This document shows, one piece after another, positions 30,340 through 39,981 of a stretch of DNA of 64,000 nucleotides (position 1 is the stretch's first letter; the number at the start of each line of letters is the position of its first letter). The stretch is taken from NCBI RefSeq assembly GCF_012927485.1, contig NZ_JABBPC010000020.1:1-64000 (forward strand). Direction: 5' to 3'. Origin of the DNA: Polaromonas sp. Lineage in GTDB: Bacteria; Pseudomonadota; Gammaproteobacteria; Burkholderiales; Burkholderiaceae_C. The notes below the pieces were generated by a model. It searched no databases. It was not told the origin of the DNA and saw nothing but the letters and a program-made list of their open reading frames with translations. The position numbers were made by a program, and so were the translations under genes.

Positions 30340-32457
30340 TCAACCGTTGTCTTGATTTTGACCAGGACGGTCCAGCAGCGCCTTCATCGACAGCTTGACG
30401 CGGCCTTTTTCGTCCGTTTCCAGAACCTTGACCCTGACAATCTGGCCTTCGCTCAGGTAATCCGTGACCTTTTCAACACGCTCATGGGCGATCTGGCTGA
30501 TGTGCAGCAGACCATCTTTGCCGGGCAGCAGATTGACGAGCGCGCCGAAATCCAAAATCTTGGTGATCGGGCCTTCATAGATCTTGCCAATTTCGACTTC
30601 TGCGGTAATCTCGGCAATCCGGCGCTTGGCTTCATCTGCCTTAACGCTGTCGTTGGAGGCAATGGTGATGGTGCCGTCTTCTTCGATGTTGATTTGGGTA
30701 CCGGTTTCTTCGGTCAGCGCACGGATCACGGCACCGCCTTTGCCGATCACGTCACGGATTTTCTCGGGGTTTATCTTCATCACATACAGACGCGGCGCGA
30801 AGTCAGACACTTCCGTCTTCGCTTCGCCCATGGCTTCCTGCATTTTCCCCAGAATGTGCATGCGGGCTTCCTTGGCCTGCGCCAGTGCCACCTGCATGAT
30901 TTCCTTGGTAATGCCTTGAATCTTGATGTCCATTTGCAGCGCAGTGATACCGAAGGTGGTGCCTGCGACCTTGAAGTCCATGTCACCCAGATGATCTTCG
31001 TCACCCAGGATGTCGGTCAGCACCGCGAAGCGGTTTTCTTCCTTGATCAGGCCCATGGCGATACCGGCCACGTGCGCTTTCATGGGCACGCCTGCGTCCA
31101 TCAAAGCTAGACAGCCGCCGCAAACGGAAGCCATTGAGGACGAGCCGTTCGACTCGGTAATCTCGCTGACCACGCGCATGGTGTACGGAAACTCTTCCTT
31201 GCTTGGCAGCACGGCTATCAGCGCGCGCTTGGCCAAGCGACCGTGACCGATTTCACGGCGTTTTGGGCTACCCACGCGGCCGGTTTCGCCAGTGGCAAAC
31301 GGAGGCATGTTGTAGTGCAGCATGAAGCGGTCTTCATAATCGCCAGACAGTGCGTCAATGCGTTGCGCGTCGCGCTCAGTGCCCAAGGTGGTCACCACCA
31401 GCGCCTGGGTTTCACCGCGGGTGAACAGAGCCGAACCGTGGGTCCGGGGCAACACGCTGCTGCGGATTTCAATCGCGCGAACGGTGCGGGTGTCGCGCCC
31501 ATCGATGCGCGGCTCACCGGCCAAAATCTGGCTGCGGACAATTTTGGCTTCAATGTCAAACAGCAGGCCATCGACCTTGACGCTGTCAAAAGCCACCCCT
31601 TCGGCGGCCAGTGCGGATTTGGTCGCGCTGTAGGCTTCCCGGCAGGCTTGCGTACGCGCCTGCTTGCTCCGGATCTGGTAAGCGGCCTGCAATTTAACCG
31701 CTGCCAATTCATTAACCTTGGCGATCAGCGGCTCATCTTTCGCCGGCGGCTGCCAGTCCCAGACGGGCTTGCCAGCATCACGAACGAGTTCGTGTATCGC
31801 GTTGATGGCAATGTTGCCCTGCTCGTGCCCGAACACCACGGCACCCAGCATGATTTCTTCAGAGAGTTGCTTGGCTTCCGACTCAACCATCAGCACAGCG
31901 ACTTCGGTGCCCGCCACCACCAGATCCATTTTGGAATCCTTCAGCTGGGTTTTGCCGGGGTTCAATACATACTGACCGTCGATGTAAGCCACGCGCGCTG
32001 CGCCAATCGGGCCATTGAAAGGAATGCCGGAAATCGACAGTGCCGCGCTTGACGCGATCAGCGCAGGAATATCGCCTTCGACTTCAGGGTTGAGCGACAG
32101 CACGTGAATCACGACCTGGACTTCGTTGAAGAAGCCTTCCGGGAACAACGGACGGATGGGGCGGTCGATCAGGCGGGATGTCAAAGTCTCAAATTCGCTG
32201 GGGCGGCCTTCCCGCTTGAAGAAGCTGCCGGGAATGCGACCAGCGGCGTAGGTCTTTTCCAGATAGTCGACCGTCAGCGGAAAAAAATCCTGACCGGGCT
32301 TGGCGTCCGTTTTGGCAACCACGGTTGCCAGCACGACGGTGCCATCCATATCAACCAGTACAGCACCGCCAGCCTGACGTGCAATTTCGCCGGTTTCCAT
32401 GGTGACCTTGTGCTGTCCCCACTGGAAAGACTTGGTGACTTTATTAAAAATACTCAT
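30340..32457 (-). CDS. pnp: Polynucleotide phosphorylase
   Basis: 3'-to-5' phosphorolytic exoribonuclease of mRNA decay, forming a trimer and usually part of the degradosome. It is 705 residues: two RNase PH-like domains (the second containing [14 protein letters not shown] and the active-site region [14 protein letters not shown] [12 protein letters not shown]), a KH domain with [20 protein letters not shown], and a C-terminal S1 domain [20 protein letters not shown]. The ATG at 32457 (MSIFNKV) is preceded by GGAGAAAAGAAC. A longer reading frame back to 32535 has no support. The leader holds a long stem-loop of the kind RNase III cuts in autoregulated pnp mRNAs. Confidence 0.97.
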   Translation of the reverse strand: MSIFNKVTKSFQWGQHKVTMETGEIARQAGGAVLVDMDGTVVLATVVAKTDAKPGQDFFPLTVDYLEKTYAAGRIPGSFFKREGRPSEFETLTSRLIDRPIRPLFPEGFFNEVQVVIHVLSLNPEVEGDIPALIASSAALSISGIPFNGPIGAARVAYIDGQYVLNPGKTQLKDSKMDLVVAGTEVAVLMVESEAKQLSEEIMLGAVVFGHEQGNIAINAIHELVRDAGKPVWDWQPPAKDEPLIAKVNELAAVKLQAAYQIRSKQARTQACREAYSATKSALAAEGVAFDSVKVDGLLFDIEAKIVRSQILAGEPRIDGRDTRTVRAIEIRSSVLPRTHGSALFTRGETQALVVTTLGTERDAQRIDALSGDYEDRFMLHYNMPPFATGETGRVGSPKRREIGHGRLAKRALIAVLPSKEEFPYTMRVVSEITESNGSSSMASVCGGCLALMDAGVPMKAHVAGIAMGLIKEENRFAVLTDILGDEDHLGDMDFKVAGTTFGITALQMDIKIQGITKEIMQVALAQAKEARMHILGKMQEAMGEAKTEVSDFAPRLYVMKINPEKIRDVIGKGGAVIRALTEETGTQINIEEDGTITIASNDSVKADEAKRRIAEITAEVEIGKIYEGPITKILDFGALVNLLPGKDGLLHISQIAHERVEKVTDYLSEGQIVRVKVLETDEKGRVKLSMKALLDRPGQNQDNG

Positions 32458-32532
32458 GTTCTTTTCTCCATTAATTTCAGGCACTTGAGGCAGCGCAGGG
32501 AGCCCGGAGTAGCAGCTGGCTGAACACGATGC

Positions 32533-32574
32533 CATTCCACAAAACGCCTGCTTTCAGGATTCTCTTGTGGAATG
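32533..32574 (-). promoter_or_regulatory. pnp leader stem-loop, candidate RNase III processing site
   Basis: CATTCCACAA pairs perfectly with TTGTGGAATG (10 bp), and an inner CCTG-AAAG-CAGG hairpin caps it. It lies 76 bases upstream of the pnp ATG on the transcribed strand. In E. coli, a comparable leader stem is cleaved by RNase III and used for PNPase autoregulation. The same role here is inferred. Confidence 0.65.
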
Positions 32575-32607
32575 ACACAGCGCGTGCTCTTTTTGCCTTA
32601 CTCCGAA

Positions 32608-32643
32608 GTAAAAAACGCCTGAGCTAGTGAACTAACTCAGGCG
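32608..32643 (-). terminator. Intrinsic terminator of rpsO
   Basis: On the minus strand, CGCCTGAG and CTCAGGCG pair. The pairing extends inward as TTAG/CTAG (one wobble), giving 12 bp around a TTCA loop, followed directly by six T. It ends the rpsO transcript before pnp, although read-through could supply part of pnp expression. Confidence 0.9.
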
Positions 32644-32663
32644 CTTCCTGTTGGATTTAACGA

Positions 32664-32930
32664 TTATTTACGCAGGCCAAGTTTGGCAATCAGCGCGACG
32701 TAACGGTCAGCATTTCTGGACTTCAGGTAGTCGAGCAGCTTGCGGCGACGGCTCACCATGCGCAGCAGGCCACGGCGACCGTGATGATCTTTTGCGTGGG
32801 TTTTAAAGTGGGGCATCAGCTCGTTGATGCGGCCGGTCAGCAGCGCCACTTGAACTTCAGGACTACCGGTGTCGTTGGCAGCGCGTGCATTGGCGCTGAC
32901 AATCTCGGCCTTGATTGATTTTGCAATCAT
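32664..32930 (-). CDS. rpsO: 30S ribosomal protein S15
   Basis: Primary 16S rRNA-binding protein of the small subunit platform. It is 88 residues, the normal length, with the signature [18 protein letters not shown] and [21 protein letters not shown]. The ATG at 32930 has AGGAAAATC just upstream. The reading frame extends a further 41 codons upstream without a ribosome site, so that extension is rejected. rpsO-pnp is a conserved pair. Confidence 0.97.
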   Translation of the reverse strand: MIAKSIKAEIVSANARAANDTGSPEVQVALLTGRINELMPHFKTHAKDHHGRRGLLRMVSRRRKLLDYLKSRNADRYVALIAKLGLRK

Positions 32931-33042
32931 GATTTTCCTCTTGCAACGAAGTTGCACTTGCGATCGAGGCAGTGTTCCCAAGATGGGAGTTGACCGCTTT
33001 CGTCGTGATTTGCCGGATATTAGTACCCAGCAAAGCGCTAAA

Positions 33043-34236
33043 TTATAGCGCAAGCCATCGTTCGAGGCGTTCTACGCCTTGCCCGAGCCTGGCGATGTCC
33101 TGACTGGCAAAACACCAGCGCAGCCAGCCCTGGGCTTCCGACGCGGGATTGACCATGAAGGCATTGCCCGGCGCCAGCCCGAGCCCGGCCTCTACCACCA
33201 GCCGCTTGGCGGTTTCAAAAGAGTCGCCGAAGCGTGTTTGGTCCTGCAGCCTGAAAAATGCGTACATGCCGCCTTTGGCGGGCATCACCTGCACACCCGG
33301 CACAGCCTGTAACAGGGGAACGAGCGTATCGCGGCAGGTTTTGAGGTGGCTCACGATGCGCGGCGTGATCTCGGAGGTCCGTTCCATGGCCACCAGCCCG
33401 GCGCGTTGAATAAATACCGGCGCGCAGGAGGTGTTGAACTCAATCAGCTTGCCGATGTGCAGCGTCATGCTGGGCGGCATGACGAGCCAGCCCAAGCGCC
33501 AACCGGTCATGAGAAAGCTTTTTGAAAAGCTGTGGGCAACGACCAGACGGTCTTCGGGAGTGGCAATGTCCAGAAAACTGGGGGCACATCCATTCGTGGT
33601 CGGTTCAAAATAAAGGCGCTCGTACACCTCGTCCGCCAGAATCCAGGTACCCGTGTCCCGGCAGTGCGCCAGAATCGCAGTCTGCTCGGCGCGCGTCAAG
33701 GTCCAGCCGGTCGGGTTGTTCGGTGCGTTGACAATCAAAAGCCGGGTCTTGGGGGTGATGGCGGCCAACAGCTCTGCCATGTCAAGCCGCCATTCTCCGG
33801 CCACGGGTTTGAGACTCACGCAGGTCACCTTGGCCCCCATGATGGCGGGCTGCGCGGTCAAGTTGGGCCAGACCGGCGTCACGGCCACCACTTCGTCGCC
33901 CGCGTCGACCAGTCCTTGCACGGCCAGCATCAGGGCACTCACACCGCCCGACGTGACCGCAATTCGCTCAGAACCGATGGGCGCTGCGCCGGCGCAGCGC
34001 AAGGCGGTCGCGTAGCGGGCGATGGCCTCGCGCAACTCCGGTAATCCAAGGTTGTGGGCATAAAAGGTTTCGCCCTGCTGCAGTGAAGCCGCGGCTGCGT
34101 CGCGGATAAAAGCAGGCGTCACTTCATCGCTCTCTCCAAACCAGAACTTGAGCACATCGTCTCGCCCCATGCCCGCATTGGCTACCTGGCGGATCATCGA
34201 TTCTTCAAGATTCAAAACAGCCTGTCGCATACGCAC
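33043..34236 (-). CDS. PLP-dependent aminotransferase (class I/II)
   Basis: Fold-type I pyridoxal-phosphate aminotransferase of the aspartate aminotransferase superfamily, cytoplasmic. It is 397 residues. Visible are the cofactor ring-stacking region [14 protein letters not shown], the NAPNNPTGW motif, the aspartate in [10 protein letters not shown], the Schiff-base lysine in [17 protein letters not shown], and a C-terminal substrate arginine in LRWCF. The donor and acceptor amino acids cannot be told from sequence. It ends 112 bases before the rpsO start and follows the binding-protein gene by 18 bases. Confidence 0.9.
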   Translation of the reverse strand: MRMRQAVLNLEESMIRQVANAGMGRDDVLKFWFGESDEVTPAFIRDAAAASLQQGETFYAHNLGLPELREAIARYATALRCAGAAPIGSERIAVTSGGVSALMLAVQGLVDAGDEVVAVTPVWPNLTAQPAIMGAKVTCVSLKPVAGEWRLDMAELLAAITPKTRLLIVNAPNNPTGWTLTRAEQTAILAHCRDTGTWILADEVYERLYFEPTTNGCAPSFLDIATPEDRLVVAHSFSKSFLMTGWRLGWLVMPPSMTLHIGKLIEFNTSCAPVFIQRAGLVAMERTSEITPRIVSHLKTCRDTLVPLLQAVPGVQVMPAKGGMYAFFRLQDQTRFGDSFETAKRLVVEAGLGLAPGNAFMVNPASEAQGWLRWCFASQDIARLGQGVERLERWLAL

Positions 34237-34254
34237 CCTTCCATTTGTGTGGTT

Positions 34255-35529
34255 TTATTTAGTGTATGGCCGCACCATCTTGCAGCTGTGGGGCTGCTCG
34301 GCACGCCCCGCCACGATGGTCTTCAAGACGCGAAATCCGTAGCCAGAGCCTTCCACATCAAATTTCACGCCGGGCGCGCCCTGCTTTTCCATGATCGCCA
34401 CCTGCAGCGGCTGCTGAAACTGATGATCGGAAGCGCGCATCGTGCCGTGGCGACCTGAAAAAGTAACCGAAGCCCGTTCCAGTCGGGCGGCAACGGCGGT
34501 TGAGTCGGTCGTACCGGCCTTTTCAATACTCTGGGCCAGCGCCTCGATCATGAGTTGCATGCGCATGTGCACGTAGTCGTCTTGGGGTTTTGGAAACCGC
34601 TTACGGAACGATTGGTAAAAGGCTTCAGACGATGCGCCGGTATCGTTGGGAAACCAGTCGGCCACCGCGAGCACTTTGTCCACACCGGCATCGCCCAAGG
34701 CGGCCGGCACGCCAAGCGCATTGCCATAGAAGGTATAAAACTTGCCGTCGTATCCAACCTCCCTGGCCGCTTTGATGAGCAAGGTCAAATCATTGCCCCA
34801 ATTCCCCGTCAGCACCGCTTGCGCGCCGCTGGTCTTGATCTTGATGGCGTAGGGAATGAAGTCCTTCACGCGCCCGAGGGGGTGCAGCTCGTCGCCCACG
34901 ATCTGAACGTCTGGACGCTGCAAGACGAGCTGTTTGCGGGCTTCGCGCAGCACTGCCTGGCCAAAGCTGTAATCCTGCCCAATCAGGTAAATACTCTTGA
35001 GCTTCTTGTCGTCCTTGAGCACGTCCATCAATGCCACCATGCGCATGTCGGCGTGGGCATCAAAACGAAAATGCCAGTAACTGCATTTTTCGTTTGTCAG
35101 GAGGGGATCGACTGCCGAATAGTTAAGAAACAGCACACGCTTGCCCGGCTCCCGCTCGTTGTGTTTGTTGATGGCGTCAATCAGCACCGCGGCGATGGAC
35201 GATGAATTGCCTTGCGCAATAACCGTCACGCCATCGTCAATGGCAGAACGCAAGGCCGCCAGCGCTTCCTCGTTTTGGCCTTTGCTGTCATAGCGCTCAA
35301 TCACCAAGTTACGACGACCGCCGGGGAGCTTGACGCCGCCGCGTGCATTGACACGCTCGGTCGCCCACAGCAGGTTGCGAAACACCGCCTCCCCCGTGTT
35401 GGCAAACGGTCCGGAAAGACTTTCAATGAGGGCAATTCGAATCGGGGCTTGAGCGGGCGCTACCGCTCCGATCGCTAGCGACGCGCCGAGCAATACGACC
35501 AGCAGGAAATGTTTGAAGAGCTTGTTCAT
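34255..35529 (-). CDS. Periplasmic branched-chain amino-acid-type binding protein
   Basis: Type I periplasmic binding protein (LivJ/amide-binding-like), which would capture an amino acid, amide or related compound for an ABC importer. It is 424 residues. The Sec signal is at about 1-27 (MNKLFKHFLLVVLLGASLAI, cleaved after AQA), followed by the typical IRIALIESLSGPFANTGEAV. The ATG at 35529 gives a clean signal sequence. A longer frame to 35658 would bury it. No permease or ATPase gene lies in the window, so this is an orphan receptor. An aminotransferase gene follows 18 bases downstream, hinting at a shared substrate. Confidence 0.85.
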   Translation of the reverse strand: MNKLFKHFLLVVLLGASLAIGAVAPAQAPIRIALIESLSGPFANTGEAVFRNLLWATERVNARGGVKLPGGRRNLVIERYDSKGQNEEALAALRSAIDDGVTVIAQGNSSSIAAVLIDAINKHNEREPGKRVLFLNYSAVDPLLTNEKCSYWHFRFDAHADMRMVALMDVLKDDKKLKSIYLIGQDYSFGQAVLREARKQLVLQRPDVQIVGDELHPLGRVKDFIPYAIKIKTSGAQAVLTGNWGNDLTLLIKAAREVGYDGKFYTFYGNALGVPAALGDAGVDKVLAVADWFPNDTGASSEAFYQSFRKRFPKPQDDYVHMRMQLMIEALAQSIEKAGTTDSTAVAARLERASVTFSGRHGTMRASDHQFQQPLQVAIMEKQGAPGVKFDVEGSGYGFRVLKTIVAGRAEQPHSCKMVRPYTK

Positions 35530-35668
35530 AAAAAAATAAATTCCAGTTTTCGACGTAAACAGAGCCTCGGCAGACCTGACTGAGGCGCACGAAATAACCC
35601 CGATAAACGCCGCGCTCTGTAAAGAAAAAAGTTTTGTAAAACAGCCTGGCGAACCCACGAGGGTTGGC

Positions 35669-36721
35669 TCAACGGCCCTCAGCCACTTCGAGCGGCCGCG
35701 TTGCCAGGGCCCAGCGCGGCTTCACGTCAAAGCTGTAGCCGTGCTGTAGCGTTTCCAGGCCCGCCTGCAGGCGCATGCCAGCGGCCAGAGCGATCATGGC
35801 GCCGTTGTCGGTGCAAAAATCCAGCTCGGGATAATGCACCCGAATACCGCGTTGCGCGCATGCCGCATTGAGCTGACTGCGCAGCAAAGCGTTGGCCCCC
35901 ACCCCGCCGGCCACCACCAGGCGCCTGAGTCCGGTTTGCAACATCGCGCCGAGTGATTTCTTGACCAACACTTCCACAATGGCCGCCTGCGTGGAGGCCG
36001 CCAGGTCGGCTTTTCGGTTTTCCAGTTCAGGCCCCAATTTTTTAGCTTGTGTCAGCACAGCGGTTTTCAGGCCGGCAAAGGAAAAATCGAGGGTGCCGCT
36101 GTGCAGCAATGGCCGGGGCAGTTTGAACGCGCTGCCGTCTCCGCGTTGCGCCAGCGCCGAAAGGTGCGGTCCGCCAGGATAAGGCAGACCCATCAGCTTG
36201 GCCGACTTGTCGAAAGCCTCCCCCGCTGCGTCATCAATGGTTTCGCCCAGCAACTGGTAGCTGCCGACCCGGTCTACCCGCATCAACTGGGTATGCCCAC
36301 CGGACACCAGCAAGGCCACAAACGGAAACTCCGGCGGGTCGGCGCTCAAAAAAGGAGACAGCAAATGACCTTCCAGGTGATGCACGCCCATCACCGGCTT
36401 GGCCAGCGCAGCCGCCAGCGAGCAAGCCACGCCAGCGCCCACCAGCAGCGCCCCCGCCAAACCGGGACCGCGCGTGTAGGCAATCACATCCACCTGCGCC
36501 AAAGAACGCTGCGCTTGCAGCATGACTTCTTGCGTCAGGGGCAACACCCGCCGGATATGGTCCCTGCTGGCCAGCTCCGGCACCACGCCGCCAAAGGCTT
36601 GATGCATATCGATCTGGCTGAACAAGGCATGCGACAGCAAACGCGGAACGGCGGTACCCTCTGTCTCCACAAGGGCGACACCCGTTTCATCACAACTCGA
36701 TTCAATTCCTAGTACAAGCAT
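35669..36721 (-). CDS. tsaD: tRNA t6A synthesis protein TsaD
   Basis: Transfers the threonylcarbamoyl group to A37 of ANN-decoding tRNAs, with TsaB and TsaE. It is 350 residues with an ASKHA fold. It begins [17 protein letters not shown]. The metal-binding HxxxH is HLEGH (His115, His119), and GGVGAN and [11 protein letters not shown] are also present. Normal length and intact motifs indicate a functional, essential gene. It is transcribed on its own side of a 110-base gap. Confidence 0.97.
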   Translation of the reverse strand: MLVLGIESSCDETGVALVETEGTAVPRLLSHALFSQIDMHQAFGGVVPELASRDHIRRVLPLTQEVMLQAQRSLAQVDVIAYTRGPGLAGALLVGAGVACSLAAALAKPVMGVHHLEGHLLSPFLSADPPEFPFVALLVSGGHTQLMRVDRVGSYQLLGETIDDAAGEAFDKSAKLMGLPYPGGPHLSALAQRGDGSAFKLPRPLLHSGTLDFSFAGLKTAVLTQAKKLGPELENRKADLAASTQAAIVEVLVKKSLGAMLQTGLRRLVVAGGVGANALLRSQLNAACAQRGIRVHYPELDFCTDNGAMIALAAGMRLQAGLETLQHGYSFDVKPRWALATRPLEVAEGR

Positions 36722-36830
36722 CGGTCAAGTGTAAGGTTTGGCCGACCGCCTGCAAACGCTACCGATGACACTTGGCCCGCCATTCGCTGCGGGCGAGTTG
36801 TTGCAATCCCCACCTTTGGGCGGCGTTAAC

Positions 36831-37178
36831 TCAAGGCGCGGTGACCACGCGGGACGGTGTTATTTGCTCGAAGTTGAGATACTTTGCTTGCCGATGACCT
36901 TGCATGCTGACCCGGTGATTTTGGGCCTGTTGAAAGAGAGCGATCTGATCCGGACTCGGCGAGGTGATTTTCCAGACCTGACCTTGATCGTCTGTCACCG
37001 CCCACCAGGCGCCTGGTTCGGCGCCTTTTAGCGATAGATTACCGGAGATACTGACCTCTCCGGTCTCTTGACTAGGGTTGCTCACACTGTTGCCACAAGC
37101 GGCCAAGGCGAGCAGCGTTACCGCCAAAATCCATTGGGTGAGGCTGATCGCGGCGAAGGAAACCTTCTGCATTTTCAT
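36831..37178 (-). CDS. Small lipoprotein of unknown function
   Basis: I do not recognise a family. It is 115 residues with a typical lipoprotein signal: hydrophobic stretch about 8-27 and lipobox LAAC (Cys28). The mature part is about 88 residues and probably a small beta-rich domain: SGNLSLKGAEPGAWWAVTD, then a region ending KYLNFEQITPSRVVTAP. The ATG overlaps the stop of the M30-like peptidase gene (37175-37178), so the two are translationally coupled. It may be a partner, inhibitor or anchor for that enzyme, which is inference from position only. Confidence 0.75.
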   Translation of the reverse strand: MKMQKVSFAAISLTQWILAVTLLALAACGNSVSNPSQETGEVSISGNLSLKGAEPGAWWAVTDDQGQVWKITSPSPDQIALFQQAQNHRVSMQGHRQAKYLNFEQITPSRVVTAP

Positions 37179-38908
37179 TTAATGATCACAATCAAAGTTG
37201 TGTTGGCGGGCACCACCACCGCATTGCGCACATAACTGGTTGTTCCAGCAGCAACGGTGTCGCGCTGATAAGTGTGTGACGTTGCGGTATAGCCCGCGCC
37301 AAGCGGTGCGGCGGCGACAAAGGACAACGGGGAGGAAAGATCTTTTGCTTGCAGCGCGTAAGAGCCTGCCACAGTAGCGGGGTAACCGTAACCTGCGGGC
37401 ATCCCGGTTGCGGGGAGTTGTCCAAATACGGTTGCGCCAAAACGGGCGAACTCATCGCTGAAACTGCTTCCCCCATTGGTTTTAATCAGCCCGTCCAGAC
37501 AGACATAACTGGTCAACGCAGGTGCTGATTGAGTGCCATCGGTGCAAGCTGTGACAAGCTGCTGGTAGATAGACAGGCCGTAGCGGCGATTGAGGAACGC
37601 GCCAAAACCGCCACCTATCGCGTAGTTGGGAGTGGCGTCCGCCAGCGTGGGCCAATTGATGTAACTGACATTGCCTCCTTTTCTCTGGTAGTCCGGCAGC
37701 CGGATGCTCAACACCTTGTTATAGCCCACCGCACCGGCGGGTATGACGGCCGGTGACACGATATCCTCCGTCATCATCGCGGAGGTCTCTTCAAGCCAGG
37801 TATCGTGCAACACACCCCTTACCACCGTGCGTTGATAAAAGTTCACCATGTGGGTGGACTCATGCAGAAGCGTCGACGTCGCAAAATTGACGTCGGTTTT
37901 AATCTGGCTGGCGTTGATGAAAAACGCAAGCGCTTCGTTAGAGCTGCTGACCGCACTTTTCATAAAGTTGTTGCCTCCGGAGAAATAGCCGGCCCATCCG
38001 GTGCCAGCCGGCACATTCAGCACCACCACGTTGATGTCCTGCAAAGCCCCGGTGGCGTCTTTTATCAGCTCGGGGCGCTTATTAGGGTCAGCACCCCATA
38101 CGTCGCCCAACAAACCGTTGAGTTGGGCCAAACCACCGGCGCTACCGGCGCTTCCGCAATACGACACCTGCATGGCATCCAGTGCCGTTTTCAATTCACC
38201 CGCCGTGAATTTGCCTGACGAAACGATGGTGGGATCCACCCACCACACCACCTTTCGGCCGCTCGGTACCGGGCACACGTTCTGCACCGAGGTATCGTAG
38301 GCCACGGATGTCGCGGGGAAGGTGTCGAACCATGTTTTGGTCGCCCCCAGCGCAGGCGTAAACAACAAACGCGTCGCTGCGGCAGGAATCGCATTTGAAA
38401 GATCCGCCGCTGGCCCAATCGCCGGGCGGTTGCTAATTAGCCGCGCCGCGATCGACCGGTTTCTTTCCAGCATTTGTGCATGCGCGTCATCTTGCGAGGA
38501 ATGCTGCTGCGCCGCGATGACTTCCGGAGAAAACCGCAAGCCTGCAACGTCGGCGGGAGGCATCACGGGCGACGCCAGAGTCCCTGCTGTAGGGCTGCTT
38601 GCGGTCGCGTCGGAACCGTTGGAAAAAATCAGCGTCGCGACGTTGCCTGCAGCCACACCGGCGATGTTGACATCGACGGTTGCAACCGAGCTTGATGTGT
38701 TGTTGTAGCGCCAAAAGCCGATGCCAGTGCCGCTGTAGCTATTGGCGTTAATGGCGCCACAGTTGACACCCGTGCAGTCTGGCGACAGCGAACCAACAAT
38801 GGGAACCGCCGGAGCGGGAGCGGGACCGCCACCACCTCCACCACCGCAGGAAGCCAATGCCCCGCCGAGAATCGAGGTGAATAAATACTTCAGGTATCGA
38901 CGATTCAT
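37175..38908 (-). CDS. M30 (hyicolysin)-like lipoprotein metallopeptidase
   Basis: Probable zinc metallopeptidase at the cell surface or periplasm. It is 577 residues. The start MNRRYLKYLF gives a lipoprotein signal with lipobox LASC (Cys21), followed by seven glycines and a Pro/Ala linker. HESTH at about 349-353 is a zinc-binding HExxH, and TWLEETSAMMTED (about 370-382) offers a third ligand (Glu373 or Glu374), the arrangement of peptidase family M30. The N-terminal domain (about 45-150) looks beta-rich and may bind a partner. The longer TTG start at 38935 is rejected. It is coupled to the small lipoprotein gene downstream. The substrate is unknown. Confidence 0.8.
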   Translation of the reverse strand: MNRRYLKYLFTSILGGALASCGGGGGGGPAPAPAVPIVGSLSPDCTGVNCGAINANSYSGTGIGFWRYNNTSSSVATVDVNIAGVAAGNVATLIFSNGSDATASSPTAGTLASPVMPPADVAGLRFSPEVIAAQQHSSQDDAHAQMLERNRSIAARLISNRPAIGPAADLSNAIPAAATRLLFTPALGATKTWFDTFPATSVAYDTSVQNVCPVPSGRKVVWWVDPTIVSSGKFTAGELKTALDAMQVSYCGSAGSAGGLAQLNGLLGDVWGADPNKRPELIKDATGALQDINVVVLNVPAGTGWAGYFSGGNNFMKSAVSSSNEALAFFINASQIKTDVNFATSTLLHESTHMVNFYQRTVVRGVLHDTWLEETSAMMTEDIVSPAVIPAGAVGYNKVLSIRLPDYQRKGGNVSYINWPTLADATPNYAIGGGFGAFLNRRYGLSIYQQLVTACTDGTQSAPALTSYVCLDGLIKTNGGSSFSDEFARFGATVFGQLPATGMPAGYGYPATVAGSYALQAKDLSSPLSFVAAAPLGAGYTATSHTYQRDTVAAGTTSYVRNAVVVPANTTLIVIIK

Positions 38909-38935
38909 AGTGATTGGAAACCCTTTGAAATTCAA

Positions 38936-39181
38936 TAAAAATAGCTAAAGTGATGCACCGGTGTCATTAGACATGACGTCGGAGACTATTTCTGCCATCA
39001 GAGGCGCTTGGGCCGGGATATCGTAAGTTGCCCCGGACTTGATCGCAAACAGATTAGAGTCCCGCTCCAAGCGTTTGCCAAGCGCAAGCTTGCTACATTT
39101 TGATAAGGGCCGTTCGCCTTCAAGGTCGCACCTCGCACATCGTCAAACAGAATCTGGCGCAAATCTTGCACGAAGTTAAAG
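38936..39181. other. Divergent intergenic region between M30 peptidase and nasT (246 bp)
   Basis: No gene is supported. Near its right end, TGGCGC-AAATC-TTGCA (39155-39170) matches a sigma-54 promoter with one change from TGGCAC. Its predicted start (about 39181) would fall at the nasT start codon. Confidence 0.45.
39155..39170 (+). promoter_or_regulatory. Possible sigma-54 promoter of nasT
   Basis: TGGCGC, five bases, then TTGCA: the invariant GG and GC are correctly spaced. The predicted start coincides with the ATG at 39182, which would make a leaderless message. This either marks an unusual promoter or shows that the match is chance. Confidence 0.4.
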
Positions 39182-39814
39182 ATGACGTCGCCCCACTCCC
39201 TGCGCTTGGTTGTGATTGCGCCCGACTTATCCGCATCCGATGGCGCGGATGAGACCGACCTGGCGTTGATTGAGCGCTCCCGACAGTTGCGCATCGGCCT
39301 GCTGGCAGGCGGCTTCAACCTGATTGCCACCCTGCCTGCCGACACTTTTTTGCGCGAACGGCTGGCGCAACTGCAGCCCGACATGATCATCGTCGATGCC
39401 GAGAGCGATGCGCGCGATTCACTCGAACACGTGGTGATGGCAACGCGCGGCGAGCAACGCCCCATCGTGTTGTTTACTAACGACGAAGATACCCGCCACG
39501 TCAGGGAAGCCGTGGCAGCCGGCGTCTGCGCCTATATCGTGGCGGGACTTGAACCAGCCCGCATTCGACCGATTCTGGAGGTGGCGATGGCCCGCTTCCA
39601 GCACGAGCAGGGCTTGCGCCGGGAGTTAGCGGATGCAAAAACGGAACTGCACGAACGCAAAGTGATCGACCGGGCGAAGGGACTGCTCATGCAGCGCCAG
39701 GGCCTCAGCGAACAGGAGGCTTACCAGAAACTTCGCAAGGCCGCCATGGACAAAGGCCTGCGCCTGGGCGAGGTGGCGCAGCGCATGCTGGACGCGGCCG
39801 ACCTGCTGGGCTGA
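39182..39814 (+). CDS. nasT: ANTAR-domain antiterminator (NasT-like)
   Basis: RNA-binding response regulator expected to bind a hexaloop hairpin in the nitrate-operon leader and prevent termination when nitrate or nitrite is present. It is 210 residues: an N-terminal receiver-like domain (about 8-140, Asp in MIIVDAES), a coiled linker, and a C-terminal ANTAR domain (about 150-205, with DRAKGLLMQRQGLSEQEAY and MDKGLRLGEVAQRML). In other bacteria NasT is partnered by the sensor NasS. Here the next gene encodes a related NrtA/NasS-like protein with a Tat signal, so it is a transporter component, and no separate NasS is in the window. It is followed directly by the matching leader. Confidence 0.9.
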   Translation: MTSPHSLRLVVIAPDLSASDGADETDLALIERSRQLRIGLLAGGFNLIATLPADTFLRERLAQLQPDMIIVDAESDARDSLEHVVMATRGEQRPIVLFTNDEDTRHVREAVAAGVCAYIVAGLEPARIRPILEVAMARFQHEQGLRRELADAKTELHERKVIDRAKGLLMQRQGLSEQEAYQKLRKAAMDKGLRLGEVAQRMLDAADLLG

Positions 39815-39841
39815 CACCGCCAAACGCCAAAATGGTGCGCC

Positions 39842-39856
39842 GCACAAATACGGTGC
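39842..39856. promoter_or_regulatory. NtrC-like enhancer site
   Basis: GCACAAATACGGTGC fits the NtrC consensus (GCAC, six bases, GGTGC) exactly. Its centre is about 159 bases upstream of the predicted sigma-54 start, a normal enhancer distance. Confidence 0.65.
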
Positions 39857-39890
39857 CGCAGCGAAAAACCCGTGACCTGGTCAGAACCCT

Positions 39891-39921
39891 ATTGCAATTG
39901 CTATTAATTAGATAGCGCAAT
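39891..39921. repeat. A+T-rich inverted repeat upstream of the nitrate promoter
   Basis: ATTGC...GCTAT-taattag-ATAGC-GCAAT forms two nested inverted repeats centred near 39908, about 100 bases before the predicted start. It could be a second regulator site or a DNA-bending element. No match to a specific factor is claimed. Confidence 0.4.
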
Positions 39922-39981
39922 ATGACTGTGCCGCAGGTACAAAAAGTTTATTCCGCCTTCAGGCCAACGGTAAAACTTAAT

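Noticed and set aside
30352..32052. Two long plus-strand frames opposite pnp
   Set aside because: Antisense to pnp and without family resemblance; they reflect high G+C.
36775..36794. GCCCGC/GCGGGC hairpin between tsaD and the small lipoprotein as a terminator
   Set aside because: No T-run on either strand, and the eight-base loop makes it weak.
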